In this document: piece by piece, positions 1-13,534 of the stretch
How the letters are laid out: the number at the start of each line of letters is the position of its first letter
Numbering within the stretch: the first letter of the stretch is position 1
Program-made: the position numbers and the translations under genes
The notes under the pieces: model-generated
Told to the model about the DNA's origin: nothing
The model's input: the letters and a program-made list of their open reading frames with translations, nothing else
Database searches by the model: none
Source: Cylindrobasidium torrendii FP15055 ss-10
Lineage: Eukaryota > Basidiomycota > Agaricomycetes > Agaricales > Physalacriaceae
Direction: 5' to 3'
Assembly: GCA_000934385.1 (NCBI GenBank)
Contig: KN880432.1
Coordinates: 186,001 to 250,000, forward strand
DNA length: 64,000 bases

Positions 1-398
1 TACAAGCGTCCGAAGGCGCTTCGCCGTGATTCCTTTAGCATCCAGATTTTTTCAATTTCTGTATTATATATCCAATGTACATACATACCATCTACTGACT
101 GATTTCTTACGTTCGGGCACACCAGCTATCTCTAGGCTTCCCAGTCATATTGCTACTATCGACCGAGTACTACCTTACCACTGCGCATTTGTCAGGTGAC
201 TTACTTCCCTTCGATTGTTTGTACAATATTCTGTGAGGTTATTCGAATGGTCCTTTTCAGTTTTTCATTGCAGAATCAACGCGTCTCATTTCTGCGGACA
301 GCCTCCAGGTGCATACGAGGTAGATGACGAAAAATCACAGTGGACAACATTAAGTACATAAACGACAATAGTACACACAACAAAAAGTTAGTAAGTGC
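1..398. other. 3' flank of GCN1, no gene seen
   Basis: No reading frame with coding character was found. The stretch is AT-richer than the neighbouring coding DNA and probably holds the GCN1 3' untranslated region and part of a spacer that continues outside the window. Confidence 0.5.
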
Positions 399-3300
399 CT
401 AAAACAACCCGTCCAACTCTGGACTGGACTGTGCTAAGCTTTTGAGTATCTCCCTCGCCTCCCTCGCCGGTCTCGCGATCACCGGCCTATCGCTCGTCGC
501 ACTCTCCAATGTCTTCTGTGCCACGCTCCGGAATACATCCCCACCAAGGGCATAGAATAACTTCGCAGGCTCGAGCGAGACATCTGGATCCAAACATGCT
601 AAGATTGTCCGTGAAGAAATGAGACTGGCTGGAGTTCCATAGGCGAGGAAGCTGTCGACAATCGGGCTAAGCAAATCTGCGGACCAGACGGATGCCATGA
701 CCGCAATGAGGTTGGCGACGGATTGAGCGAGTCCCTCTGCTTCAGAGTCAGCCAGTATGAATGACAAGAATTCGGGGGACACATACCATCCGAGCCGGGA
801 GAGCGGAATATGTCGCTGACAACATTGATTATTTTCTCCTTGGAGGCGTCCCCAACAGTAGTCGGTGCATTCTCCACGACTTCCGTGATAGCATCAACTG
901 CGTACTGCCCACCGTCGTTCTCTACCAGTGTCACGAGCTCGGTGATTACAGGATCGATTCGGGGAACGTGTCGCATCAGTATACCCAGTGATTTTGCTGC
1001 TCTTGAACGGACGGTCGGTCCACCTGTGATTCTTGAGCGGGATGTTTGTAGTGAAGCCATACAACGTACCAGAGTCCGAAACACCCTTGACGAATGTGCG
1101 CTGTAGTTGAGGGAAGAATGGCTTCACCAAGGCGGATATCTTATCGACCATACCACCGAGTGTCTGCATAATGGCCGCTTTGACAGCCGGTGGGAGAGGT
1201 GTGCCCGCCACACGAATAAGCGGCCCAGTGAGTGGCACGACATGAGGCTTGATTGGCGCAGCCGGAGTCCCGTCCCCAGCGCATAAACGAACAAGTTCAC
1301 CAATGGAAGCGGCGGCGCTCTCCTTCTGTTCGTAGCTTCCTCCAGTGAGACCAGCGATAAGAACTTGCACCATGGCACCAAGGCAGCCTCCTTTGCCACC
1401 GTCTACACTCAATGTCGTGCTGGCGACCTCGCCAAGGCCCTCTAAGCCGCGACGAAGGGGAACCGATAATGGATCCCATTCGTCCTTGTCGATAGACTTG
1501 AAGAAGGAGGTCATAGATAAAGCTGCAGCCGCTGCGACACCCTTGCCTGGATCTTCCAATGCGCCCACCAACTGCCTCATCCAATCGATCCGGAACAATG
1601 ACGCTTCGTCTTGCGCATCTTCGTTTGCGCTCTGGCAGAACACCGCAAAGAACTCGTATGCTGATTGTCGACGAGCAGCACTATCTGACTTGGCCCATTG
1701 TAGAATTAGCATCATGGTAGTGTTGACGCCATCCGCCTCGCTGAGCGTAGCCATCGATTGTTCAATTGCTTCGGGGAGAATGTCCTCCATTCCTTCTGGA
1801 CCAGACCCGGAACGCACTGCCTCGTGTGCTTCGACAAGCGCATTAAGAACAACGTTGACGCGTCGTCCGAATGCAACGTCTGCGACTGGAACAAGGACCG
1901 AAAGTGCCCGGGCATTGAAGACGGAAAGCGGGCGCTTTGTAAGAGTGGGAAGCACCATGGGGAACACAGCGGCTGGTCGGACCTATACTACTTGTCAGTG
2001 CAAGTGAAATGCAAATCAGACTGGACACTGACACCAATGATTTCCTGTAAGGCGCGGACAGCCTCGCTGCTCTCCTTCTCGAGAGCAGTGACCAGAGCGT
2101 CATCTGCACCCTTTGTCCCAACCTTTGCTGCGGCAGCACGCACACCACCGTCATCGTCTACAAGCGCATTTCTGACCAAGCCGATGATCTCGTCCTCATG
2201 TGGTTCACGCTGACTATCCGTAGCATTTTCCCTGAAAAGGGTTAGCCGAGGCGAGATTGAGAAAGCCTATAGCGCACATAACGTCGCTGAGAACCAAGCA
2301 GACGCCTTGACGCTCCTTCGCTGTGCCCGACTCCATGGTTTGCTTGAGCACATTCATGATCTCCCCGATGATACGCTCTCCAAATTTGCGGACGAGTTCA
2401 GCCACAGTGCGAGAGGCAGTCTAGATGCCGTTAGCCTCTATCATGATTGCAGGAGATTCTCACATACATCTTCGAGCTCTTCATCGTCTCCTCCACGCAA
2501 GCCAATGATAATGATGACAAGCTCAGGTAAAATCTCCCGGACAGTCTTGGGTGTGTTGCTGACAATGGCCTTCCAGATGCCCACAGCGGAATGCCTAACG
2601 GCAGCCACGCCATCCTGTCTGACCATATACAACTCCGCTAGCAACCTGGCTTTCCTCTTGACTCCGAGCGCATCCGTGAGTGTATTCGACGTGTTGGCAT
2701 CAGCCGAATCCTCCTCTAAGGCATCAGGGTCCTTTGAAGAAATACCCGAAATCTTGAAGAGAAGCTCGCCAATGAGAGTGATGGACGCTTGTCTGATCTT
2801 CCAGCCGCCGTCGAATAGTCCGTTCTCCAGCTCGGGAAGTAGGAGTTCAACAGCTTTGTTAGCATAACTGTTCACCATCATCCTTCCTGCACGCATAGCA
2901 GCTTCACGCACAGTCTCCTCTACGTCCCTCATACCAGCGAGAATGGGTGAAACAATTTTGGGCAGATGCACTGAGAAGCGGCTGCCGAACGTCGCAGGCA
3001 AAAACACGAGCAGCGACATGAAGCCTTCTCGAACGCCAGCTTTAGGTGCACGAACGTTGATGAGGATGTCCGGTAACAGGCCTTCCAATCGCTCCATGCC
3101 AAGGCCAGCAAGAACCTCGGACAAGCCCTGTGCCGCACCTTGTCTATCAACTCCTCCTGCAACACCATCGTCCCCTCTGAGTACACGCATGAGATCGGAA
3201 ATGAGCTCAGGGAATGTCGATTCTCCGAGGCGCTCGACGAGAGTCCCGAGCGCCTTAGCCGCAGTTGCACGAGCCTCTGGGACCGGGTCGACAAGAACGA

Positions 3301-6300
3301 CACGAACCAGAGGCATGAGGAATTTGAGGTAAGGAACAAAATCGCCGGAATCGGTAAGGCCAGCCAAATTCCCAACAATCCTGACCGCCCGGCGCTTGCC
3401 CTCCGATCCACGGTCACGAAGTCCCCGCTCGATGATGGGGATCATGATAGCCAATGAAGAACGGTCGATATAGTGCACAAATGTTGTATTGAGAACACCT
3501 TTGAGAGCACCAGCCGTCTTTCCAGGATCCGCCAGCGCCTTGAGGAGGACTGGAACGAGTTTCTTAACCTCGGGGTTTCCGATGACATCGCCGAACATCT
3601 TCAGACTCTTGTTTGCAGCTGATCGCACTTGGGCATGGGAGTCGCCGAGAACACCAGTGAGCTGTGGTATAACGACCTCGAGTTGCACCGAGCGAGAGTA
3701 GGCCATCATACCGAGAAGTTCTGCGCTACCCTTCTTCGTCCGCCATGCCTTCTCCTCAAGACCTTCCAACAGGCCAGGGAAGATGAGCTTGATTCCATAC
3801 GGGCTAAGCTCAGCCATGACAGCTTTTGCGGCATCTCCGGCTGCGTCTCGTACGTCATTAGATGCGTCGCCGAAGCCCTGTAGGAGCAGAGGAAGTACAA
3901 AGGGCGCTGTGTAAGGTTCGAACAGACGACCAAGAATAGTGGCCAAGGTTTCGACGAGGAACATGGCACCCTCCTTTGCTTGCCAGGTTCCGTTCGCGTT
4001 TTGGATCCTAGAAATGACACGATAGGTGCGCATCCCACCGATACCAACGCCTTTGATTATACCGGCGATACCGTATGCGGCACCGCGACGTTCAGCATAC
4101 TTTGGCGCCTCCGTGAGTTGCGTGAACAGAGAATCCACGAGCTCTGTGAGCGACTAAAAATCTTGTCAACAAAGACGTTGATCATAGGAAACAGCGCAAA
4201 ACTAACTGAAGACCCCTTCATGCCTCCAACAATGCCGGCCAAGCAGCCAGCGACAGCAATCTGTACCGCCTCACTAGGCGTCTTCAGTGCGTCAGTGAGC
4301 CTTGAGACTACCCCTGGTATGCGAGGATCATTTGAGGGTAGGTAGGTGGCCACGCGTCCCAAAAGGACGACAACAGCCTCCTTGGTATGGTCCGCACGTT
4401 CTGCCTCCTCAGTTGCCTGGCCTTCCGAGTCACCGTGTCGGTCATTCGCCTTCTTGGCAGCGGCTTCCTTCCTCGGTGCATCAACATCAGCAACCCCAAG
4501 GTATTCCTCAAACACCTTGAGTAACTTCACGCCAGCTTCTGCACCGCAGACCTCTAAGACCTTCACGCTAGCATCGAGCATTCCGCGGCGAACACCGCCC
4601 GACTTGTCACCTAGGGCGCCAGACTGGATGAGGAACCTGAACAGTTTTGACAAAGCATCGTCAGATACGTGCTCTGCATCATAAACGTCCTCAGCTAGAA
4701 GCTCGAGGGCGCGCGCAACCGCAACGCGCGCTTCCCAAGGATCCGTCCGCCCAAGACTTTCAACGATGACCATTCCCTACCGACGTCGTTAATACCCTCT
4801 TTATCACATTTCCAGCAAATGGAGGTCTCACATAGTCATCGTATTCAGGTGCAAGTCCTTTCGCTTTCTCTTCATAGAAGGACATGAGTCTGTCCACCGT
4901 CGACTGAGTTGGCCAGCCATCTGCAATGGCCGCAGCAGACGCCGTCCGCACATAAGCCGTCCGATGTGACAAGTACTCTACCATCGAGTCGTCCAAGACT
5001 TCCGCGACATCCATTCCATTGTCTTCCCAGACTTGCAAAGCAATTGATGCATTTTGCTCATTCGTGTCGTGGCACGCAATCCACAGAGAGGGAACAAAGT
5101 CGATGTCCGTGAGGTCAAAGAATTGGAGGCCCCGCAAGCAGGAGCCGCGGCCTGTTGCGTCGCCTTGTAGGCTTCCATTGAACAACACGTCCACCTCGGC
5201 GCGCGTGACATTTCCAGCAATGGCAGCAGCCAAGTCGATAATCACGTCCTTGGTCTTCAGTGGGGTAAGCTGTGGACTCTCCGATCCCTCGGCTAGCAAC
5301 ATCGACAGAGTCTCGAGGCGAGGGTATGCAGTATCAGCGACTGTTATTGCTCATCAGAAGGTGCGGTCCTTAAGCCAGAGATGAACTTACAGCTCGGGCA
5401 ATGGAATCGAAGTATGTGCATCGCGAGCTCTCCAGCCTCGTTCTCGGCTTTTTCTTCATCCTCGTTGGTTGTTTGTGGAACCTTGAGCAGGACATACTTG
5501 AGGAAGGGGAAAATGAAAGAAAATGTGGCAGGGTCGAAAGGTCGCTTCTCAGCCAGGAAGTGTAGGCGGAACAAACATCGTGTCACAAGGTCTAGAGATA
5601 ATCAGCACTCGTATTTGGCGTGTTTCGATACGAGACCGACCTCCAACCTCCTCTTGCCTCCACTGGTCAGCGACAATTCCATCGCCCTTGAAACTACGCA
5701 GTGTTGCAATTGCAACTAGATGTGCGAATGCGCCGAGACGGGATTCGCAAACCCGAGAGAGTTCCTAAACCGCATCAGGACTCAGGAAAGTTTCGGGATG
5801 GCGAGAAAACCAGCATACACAATATATGTCAGCAGCCATCTGCCCGACTAGCCTATGACTCGCCACATCTAGAAGTAACTCTGCGATGCTGCTGACATTG
5901 ATTCCCTCACCTGCACCACCAAGCACGTCCAAACCAGTGGTGCTTGCCAAGATAATACTTTGTACCAGCCTCAATCCTCGCTGCATTTGCTTCTGAACAG
6001 CAACAACCTTTGCACGGACGATGGCCTCGGCGGACAGCTGCTTTTCAAGTACGGCTGCCTGGGTCTTGTTTTTGCGTACTTCAGCCTCCCAGCGTTCGAG
6101 CTCTGCATCCTTGCCCTTCGCTTTGACAGGGCGTGGATTCGCCGCAACTCAACAATTGTTACTAGGGAACGTGAAAAGTCAAGTGGGACGTACTGTCACC
6201 ATACAGCTTGCCGGGCTCCGTGGCCCAGATGCCTAATTCCTCATCGGTTATCTTGGCTCCTGGTACGAAGTCCGCTTTGGCTTGATTGAGAAGTAATGGT

Positions 6301-8538
6301 ACCCCGACTGCTGGGTTGACAAACGCCAACGTGCTCGCTGCTGCACGCGAAGCCTTCAAGATGTAGTTTAGCATGATAAAATATCCAAAGAATAGCTTAC
6401 CTCGGCATCCTCTGATGCACATATCATCTCAACGGCAATGGTGCCTCTTTTATCCACAACACCTGCTGGGTCCACTTTCGCATGTCGACACAGGTCAATC
6501 CAGGTCGTTTGTCCGCCAAGTCTGTGCGCAAGAACAAGCGCATTTATCACCTCGTCCTCGTCGCGCTCTCGCTTCTTGTCCGTCTTGGGCTCCTCACTCG
6601 AATCTGAGAAGGCAGCAATGAGAACTTTCGCTAGTGACGACTCTTCGCCTTCTTTGATAGTCCACCGAGTCAGTGCCTCTCTGACGATAGCTGGGAAACG
6701 GCAAGCAGTGATGGCCTCTAACGCCGGGCGTCGATCGCCTTTGCGGACACCCACACTGACCAAAGCATTACCTACTTGGTGTCTATATATCGAGTCAGAA
6801 CGGTCTGCGTCAGGTTCTCGAATCACTGACCGCAAAACATCCGTCGCAAGCACGTCCTTGCGGAAGACCTTGACAAATTCAGCAATCCCCCGCAAAAGCC
6901 ATTGTTCTTCTTCCTGGGCGACGAGTTTGTTGTGTTCGCGCAATAGCAATGGCTTGACGAGCAATGCATTTTTCTTGGGTTCTGCCAATCGCCTCAAGAG
7001 GACCGCGGCAGCGACGCAGCCTTCGAATCCACCGCCCTTAAGCACCTTCTCCATTTCCATCTCGAGCGTCTTGACATCCTTGCCGGTATACGTCCAAAGC
7101 ACCTCGCCGACGAGATTGTAGTAGCTACGCCTGAACTTGGGGCTCTTCAGGCCATCCTCCATAGGTTTTATGACCTCCTTCGCCTCTCCATTCTCGAGCG
7201 CAAAGACGATATGGGGTGCGAGAAAAACCGGGACGTCACCTTTTCCCAACGCCGCCACTGCAATGCCCTTGGTAGGTGGCAGTCGAGCAGCCATGGCGAG
7301 GAGCGCAAGCCTGTGGTCGGCAGTGGCGGTCTTGAGGGCGCTCGTGAGTTCCGGAGAGGTCAAAGCCAGTGTTTCTTGGGATAACGAGCTATACAGGGCA
7401 ACTGCACTTGCACGCACGGCTTCGTTCGCGGAGCGCGCCGCAGAAATGGCAGTCTTAACGGCTTTGGGGTCGGGGTGGTGACGGAAGAAGCGGGAGAGGA
7501 TAGGAAGCGCGGTCTGGGGGGTCTTGTTCACTGCCTTTTCGGCAGCTGGCCAAATGTCGGCCACGCTGAGAGCCTTGGTGACTGCGTCGAGACCGTCCTG
7601 ATGGCAAATTGAACGCGATGCGCGAACTGAGTATTAGATGCGACCTACGAGCGTGCGTTCATCGACCGTACGCGATAACAGTGCGGTATAAGCATTAATA
7701 ACATCAGACTGATGCGGGGTGAGTATTGGACTGGGACCGAAATCAATTGCTTGCCTTCTTCTCCTCTGGCAGCTGGTTACTCTGCAACCAGGCAGAAATA
7801 AGGAAAATGGATCCACTAGAGAATATGGCTCCAGCTTCGGCCTGCGTCTATTAGTGGCCTGTATTGCAGTACGATCCCTAACAAACCTTGGTCGCACGCA
7901 ATAACTTCTTCACGCGTCTAAAGCCCTCGCGTCCGGTCGCGTCCATGAGCTTTCCGATGCCTGCAAACATCCGTGCATCGTTTGTTGACGCGTAGTACGT
8001 ACAGCACCAGCCCAGGAGCGCATATCTGTCTGTTGGAGCGGATGACCTGAAGCACGGTCAGCACCATCTATACTGATCTTTCTGTTCACGCACCGTCCCA
8101 CTATCCGAGTCACTTCATGCGCCAGCCATCGCGCAACATTTTCCCTCAAATCGTCTCCGCTCTGCTTCAACAACGCACTCCCAACGTTCTCTGCATCAGT
8201 TCCGGAAACTTTGACGAGGAGGGCAAAAACGTCCATCGTCTGGGAAATGGTCAACTCTACCAAATTCTAGATAAGCTGTGGAAATGGCTCTGTGACTACT
8301 ACACACCTGCTGGAAGGAGTTCTTCCCTAATGAATGCCAGCCGTTCTCCAGCCCGCATGCGTCCCGCCATCGCGAGCACATCTGCCCATTCTGCTACCTC
8401 GCCTTCCGGCGAGTCTTCGCTGTCTTCGTCATTGTCGGGGTCAGCGGCCGAGGTCATAATCCATTGGCTGATATCGACGCCCTCCGACTTGGGTGCAGCT
8501 CGTTTCAATCGAGCATATGGCCGCTTCGTCGTCGACAT
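399..8538 (-). CDS. GCN1: GCN1-type HEAT-repeat translational regulator
   Basis: Gcn1 binds ribosomes and, with Gcn20, carries the uncharged-tRNA signal to the eIF2-alpha kinase Gcn2; it also acts at collided ribosomes. The gene is a long run of minus-strand exons giving roughly 2,500 residues, the size expected of the family. HEAT/ARM helices are seen throughout. The central block (about 2.4-4.1 kb) has the eEF3-like HEAT signature, with stretches such as RRGAAYGIAGIIKG, GDASNDVRDAAGDAA, KKGSAELLGMMAYS and RSAANKSLKMFGDVIG. The chosen start, at 8538, opens MSTTKRPYARLKRA; the last exon ends in SSPELDGLF at 399. Introns are short, for example near 2,410, 4,150, 5,340, 6,160 and 8,290. It is head to head with the gluconokinase gene, 307 bases apart. 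Identity is firm; exact splice sites were not all fixed. Confidence 0.93.
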
Positions 8539-8845
8539 GATCGTCGGCCAAAAGATTTGACCCTAACCTTTGTTATATGTGATCGCATGACGCGGGCTGA
8601 TTCCATCTTGGTATCGGCACCGACAATGGCTTTTCCAGCGCGTGTTGTACATTTTTATTCGCGTTTTTACGTGCCATCCACGCGCGTAGGTCGGTTTTCT
8701 GGTATGCTTTTTGGACGATTGGACTATAGTGGTGCATCGGCCCGGATGGCCGCCTCGATCGTGATATGGGAACTTCCTCGGTCCGCCCATGGGGTAATTA
8801 TCGCGTTTGCCTTGTTTCTCCCAGTTTCTCCTGCTTCAGCCCATA
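8539..8845. promoter_or_regulatory. Divergent promoter region GCN1 / gluconokinase
   Basis: A 307-base gap lies between two start codons pointing away from each other, so it must hold both promoters and both 5' leaders. No clear TATA box or known operator was recognised. Confidence 0.5.
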
Positions 8846-9447
8846 ATGGCTGATCTCAAACCCTGTATCCTCATCGTTATGGTTAGTTCATCTCTGAGAT
8901 GTGCGCGCTTCTCACTAAATCGTTGCAGGGTGTGTCCGGCACTGGCAAGACCACCCTCGGCGAAGCTCTTGCGACCACTCTGGGGGTACCCTTTATCGAC
9001 GGCGACGACCTCCACACCCCAGAGAATCGCGCCAAGATGGGAGCGGGAACCCCACTCACCGACGAAGACCGCGAGCCGTGGCTCAAGATCATCCGCAACA
9101 CTGGGGTCGATGGGGCGTCCAAGGGCGGCGTTGTCCTTGCCTGTTCATCGCTCAGGGCCAAGTACCGCGATATCCTCCGTGGCAAGGAAGCCAACGACAC
9201 GACTGCTCCCACCTATTTCGTGTTTGTCAAGGGCTCGCGTGAGTTGATTTGGGAACGTATGCAACGGAGGCAAAACCATTACATGAAGGCGTCGATGCTG
9301 GACAGCCAGCTAGCGACACTCGAGGATCCGGAGGGGGAGCCAGACGTCGTCAAAGTTGAAGCAATCGACTCCACGGAAGTTCAACATGCGAAAGCTATCG
9401 AGACCATCAGAGCACTTCGTGCGCGGAATGTTGGGTCGCCTCTATAA
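8846..9447 (+). CDS. Gluconokinase (thermoresistant GntK family)
   Basis: Phosphorylates D-gluconate to 6-phosphogluconate using ATP, feeding the pentose phosphate pathway; expected in the cytosol. One 47-base intron (8882-8928) joins a 12-codon first exon to the main exon, giving 184 residues, the usual size of the family. The first exon ends in ILIVM and the second opens GVSGTGKTTLGEAL, so the intron sits just before the P-loop. Other family motifs follow in order: DGDDLHTPENRAKM, GTPLTDEDREPWL, the LACSSLRAKYRDILRG segment, and HYMKASMLDSQLATLEDP. The start follows CATA and its frame is the only one that splices into the P-loop. It is the only intracellular sugar-acid enzyme near the transporter genes; nothing shows co-regulation. 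Confidence 0.93.
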
Positions 9448-10419
9448 ATCAACTGTATGTACATATTCTTATTTGTATGTTGAGCGCTTGAGCTGTGAAA
9501 GAAGCGAATAAAGGTGTTGTATCTTCATGGCATCAGTGACAAGCAGCGACAACAGGGTGTTCTTGGTTGTTCGCCATCAATCATTTCTACTTACCCAGGA
9601 TAAGATACTTAGACGTGAGTGACACATTGTGGCACTCCATTTAAAGCTAAGTCTTACATAAGTCTGCGCAACAGGACGATTTCTCGAACCCGCCAGGTAC
9701 GACAAGCGACTGGCAGCCAGCACCTTAGTCGGATGCAGCGGATTTCCTTTGGGTAAAGCCGTCTGACTTTACTGTTGTCACCCTAAGCATTGCAGTTTCA
9801 ACCCGAGCATGTGCAACGTGCTCTCGTCGACACTTTGCAAAGACTCGTGGCTCGAAAATAATCGCTATTTGGGGTGTACCCCGGGCAAGTAACACTGAAT
9901 GAGGCGCATCACCCCGCCATGCGTTCCCGCTGTTTGGGGGGCTATTCTATGAACCGCAGGTACCCTCCATGTTACATGCGGCGCCCTGGACCCCAGCGCT
10001 AGAGGGCCAAGAATAACGACTGCTCTCGAGTTCTGCAGCGCTTGTTCAAGTGTCTAGATGCCGCAAAATGACGCGCGCTCGGTGACCGACTTTGAACGTG
10101 GAAGGTGCGTCGATGTTGCTGAGAACTAGAATCTCTCACCATGAGCCAGTAGATGGGCTCGACCTCGTCGAAATAAACCTTGCTCCGAGAATGCGGATGC
10201 TACCCGGCCTCGATCGGCTGTCCGGCAGAACATAGACACCCTTTCGCATGAACAGAAGAAGAGTCGTCCTTTATCGTCGCCCTGCCTTTGTACAGACCTT
10301 CTCTGCTACTTCTCCGACTTGGAAGAAGAGAAATTGGCGCTCAGAGGTTCACAGATCACTCCTGGACACACAGTACGTTCACATGAATGGGATCTGCCTC
10401 CGACGAGGTCAGCTGAGTG

Positions 10420-10454
10420 TTTTTGCATCGGACATAGCGGACCGTAAAGTCCGC
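10420..10454 (+). promoter_or_regulatory. Conserved upstream element of HXT-A with inverted repeat
   Basis: TTTTTGCATCGGACATAGCG begins 288 bases before the HXT-A start; a near-identical block begins 285 bases before the HXT-B start. In HXT-A it runs into a perfect inverted repeat, GCGGAC (10437-10442) and GTCCGC (10449-10454), spaced by six bases. Paired CGG/CCG half-sites suit a Zn2Cys6 regulator, but which factor binds is inference. Confidence 0.5.
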
Positions 10455-10603
10455 GTCCATCACAACTTCATCAAAACATCTCTTGAGCATATAAGGCTAT
10501 TCAGTATCCCCAGACCTGGGAACGCTAGCTCGCCCTGGGCCATTCACGTCCAGGCGATGGCCGAGTCGTTCCGTGCCACATGCCTAGAAAAATGTTTTAC
10601 AGG

Positions 10604-10610
10604 TATAAAA
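10604..10610 (+). promoter_or_regulatory. TATA box of HXT-A
   Basis: TATAAAA lies about 100 bases before the start codon at 10708, followed by a C-rich pyrimidine leader. HXT-B has TATATATA at the matching place. Confidence 0.55.
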
Positions 10611-10707
10611 GTTGTTGCTGCCCGTATGGGTGTCCCAGGTCTCCAGACTTCTCTCCCCGCCCCCGCCTCCATCCCACAGCCCCAAGCAACGCCCCGCGTT
10701 CCTCCCC

Positions 10708-12731
10708 ATGGCGCCTCTTACCTATATGTACGTTTCTACCTATGTCGACATTTACGCCAAACTCACTCATTTACAGCAATGGCACGCCCATAGGTGTCAC
10801 CGCCATTCTCGTCGCGCTCATTTCGTCGATGGGCGGTTTCCTGTTCGGCTATGATACCGGCCAAATCTCCGACATTCTCGTCATGGAAGACTTCAAGCGT
10901 CGTTTCGCCGAATGTGCCCCCGCCGCATCTCTCGAGCTCATTGACGTGAGCACCTGCGAGTTCAGTACCGTCCGCTCAGGCTGTATCGTCGCCCTTCTCT
11001 CCATTGGAACCCTCATTGGATGTCTGTGCGGTGCCCCGTATGTGACCTTTTTCTTCTTTCAGTTGTGCCAATGCTTACAATTTTCTCCAGGGTTGCTGAA
11101 ACACTTGGTCGACGCTATGCTATGGTCGTAGAATGCCTCGTATTCTTCGTCGGAGACATCATCCAGATTACCAGCAGCACGCACTGGGTACAATACGCCA
11201 TTGGAAGGATCATCACTGGTCTCGGTATCGGCGCATTGAGTACAGCAGTGCCCATGGTGCGTCGCGCTCGATTAAACAAAGCCTCTCGATTCCAACCATT
11301 TCCTTAGTATCAAGCTGAGACTTCGCCTTCACAAATCCGTGGAATCGTCAACGCTATGTACCAGTTCTTCGTCACATTTGGTATCCTAATGGCCTGTACG
11401 TTGCAAAGCACCTATTCCTATCTTCATCGTTAAATCTTCCGACAGATTGCATTTCAACCGGCTCACGACAGCTTGAGGGTTCCGGTCAATGGCGCCTTGT
11501 CATTGGCATTGGCTTCACCTGGCCCACTATCCTGGCTATCTTCATCCAGACCATGCCTGAATCGCCTCGCTGGCTCGCGAAGAAGGGACGTGATGAGGAA
11601 GCCCGTAGAGCTATTGCTCGTGTGCGCGGCGTCACTGGCAGCAGCAGTATCTTCGGTCGCAGCGTCAGCAAAAAGGAAGAGGCACTCAAGACCAGATGGG
11701 ACGGCCTCGTCGATCGCGAGCTCGAGGAGATTCGCAGCACTATCGAGCACGAAAGCCATCTTAGCACTGGAAGCTGGGCTGATTGCTTCAGCCCCAAGGA
11801 CAAGATACTTTACCGCACTTTGCTTGGTATGCATGGACACTTACTGAACTCTACGCGCTCGCTAACGAGACGACAGGCATGGCTATCCAAACATTCCAGC
11901 AACTCACAGGTGCTAACTACTTCTTCTACTACGGCGCGACCATCTTTTCGTCTGTTGGTCTGTCTGACTCGTTCATCACTCAAATCATCCTCGGCGCTGT
12001 CAACTTCTTCTGCACGTTCTTCGGCCTGGTCATTTTCCAGAAGGTTAGTGGTCACATCTTCCTATCCGACGGTCATATCTAAAGTTATGTCCCAGTGCGG
12101 TCGTCGCTGGCCTCTCATCCTTGGTGGTCTTTGGCAAAGTGCCTGGCTGTTCGTGTTCGGCGCTATGGGCACTGCCCTCGACCCCACGGAAAGCAAGATC
12201 GCAGGCCAAATCATGATTCTTGCGTCCTGCATGTTCATCCTTGGCTTTGCATCCACCTGGGCTCCCGGTGCATGGGTTATCATCGGCGAGACGTTCCCCA
12301 TGCGCACACGCGCTAAGCAATCCGCCCTCGCGACTGCCAGCAACTGGCTGTGGAACTTCTTGCTTGCGTTCTTCACGCCCTTTATCACCAAGTCTATCAA
12401 ATTCCGCTACGGTTTCGTCTTCGCCGCCTGCAATCTTGTGGGCAGTCTCATTATCTACTTCTTCCTGTACGAGAGTGCAGGCCTCACACTCGAGGCTGTC
12501 GAGATGGTACGTCGACCAAGCCATGCTCACGATAATCATATTGACCGCCGTATCTAGATGTATAACGACCCGAATTGCCATGCATGGTCGAGCGCGACAT
12601 GGGCGCCTGCCGGTTACAAGGACCGTGCCGACATGATCCAACAGATTAACAAAGAAAACACCAAAGAGCACTTTGAGCACGTCAGCGACGCTGGCAGCGA
12701 GAAGGTGGCTATCGAAGAGCCTCGCGCATAA
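10708..12731 (+). CDS. MFS hexose transporter, tandem copy A
   Basis: Sugar porter of the major facilitator superfamily, expected in the plasma membrane with 12 helices and likely taking up glucose or related hexoses by proton symport or facilitation. Eight exons (10708-10727, 10777-11037, 11091-11256, 11308-11395, 11446-11826, 11877-12043, 12096-12506, 12558-12731) join to 1,668 bases, 555 residues. Family motifs in order: [13 protein letters not shown] in helix 1, GRR after helix 2, [22 protein letters not shown], the sugar-binding [13 protein letters not shown] in helix 7, [24 protein letters not shown] and an [11 protein letters not shown] cytoplasmic start. The first exon is only 20 bases. 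A near copy follows 1.06 kb downstream with every intron in the same position and phase. Substrate cannot be read from the sequence. Confidence 0.93.
12156..12355 (+). repeat. Near-identical 200-base tract shared with HXT-B
   Basis: Matches 15240-15439 with three differences in 200 bases, all at third codon positions. The 60 bases on either side differ clearly more. It covers the GETFPMRTR region of exon 7. Confidence 0.85.
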
Positions 12732-13501
12732 GCTTCAGCACTGCTCTGTACGACACATTGGGGACTCAGTATACGGATTTCGGGCAGGATTATTGGTAGA
12801 TGGGTATAGTGGAATAGATGGGCATCCTGTTTGAATGTTCGTTACGATAGCACATGTGTTTTCACCCTACTCATGACCCTTACACACAACAACTAACGTA
12901 GCACCTATGACATATAATGTAATAAATTCGAAGGATTTTTGTGAAGATACTCTTGGTGTGACTGTGTTTGTGACCATCGTCGAGCACTAGCTCCAAGGAT
13001 AATGAACTATTATGTTGAGGCACGCCAACAATACTTGGCTTCATTTCTCGCTTGTTTCCGCCTTCCAAGTGGGCGCCAATGCCAAGTTGAAATGCTGAGC
13101 TTCCTATGTGGACCACCTCGTAGCGTGCACCATTGGTGCACCGCACCAGGTATTAAGCAAGCCAGAATCCTAGCAGACTGAGCGCTTCAGCCTCGAATTT
13201 CTCGGAAAAGCGCAGTGAAGAGTAAGTTTAAAAAGTGCTTTCGCTAGGCTTTTGCTCTCTCTCTTCGGAGCTTGATAACATAGCCTTGCTGAGTGTACGA
13301 TCTCACGCACTCCTCGAAAATCGTCATATCCGAGATTGTCCGACACGGATGATCTGGACTTTTGGGGGTTACTGCGCTGCTTGGGAAAATGCCATTTCGA
13401 TACCTCTGATTACCTACAAAGCTCAATGGAATTTATCTGCGTGCCTCGTCGTGGACACACACTGAATAGAGAGATCAGCGCCCGAGATGGTCGTCTGACC
13501 A

Positions 13502-13534
13502 TTTTTGCATCGGACGTAACGGCCTTTACATCCG
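13502..13534 (+). promoter_or_regulatory. Conserved upstream element of HXT-B
   Basis: TTTTTGCATCGGACGTAACG matches the HXT-A block at almost the same distance from the start codon (285 versus 288 bases). It is followed by CGG (13520-13522) and CCG (13532-13534) with nine bases between; the perfect inverted repeat of HXT-A is not kept. A second shared block, ATCTCTTGAG, lies at 13552-13561 (10478-10487 in HXT-A). Confidence 0.5.

Larger units (their letters stand above)
9448..10707. other. Spacer and promoter upstream of HXT-A
   Basis: About 1.26 kb without a supportable gene. Its last 350 bases share short blocks with the region upstream of HXT-B (10363-10372, 10420-10440, 10478-10487), listed separately. 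A small frame at 10248-10793 crosses the TATA box and the first exon of HXT-A and was rejected as a gene. Confidence 0.6.

Noticed and set aside
10248..10793. 181-codon plus-strand frame upstream of HXT-A
   Set aside because: It overlaps the TATA box, leader, first exon and first intron of HXT-A and shows no family resemblance.
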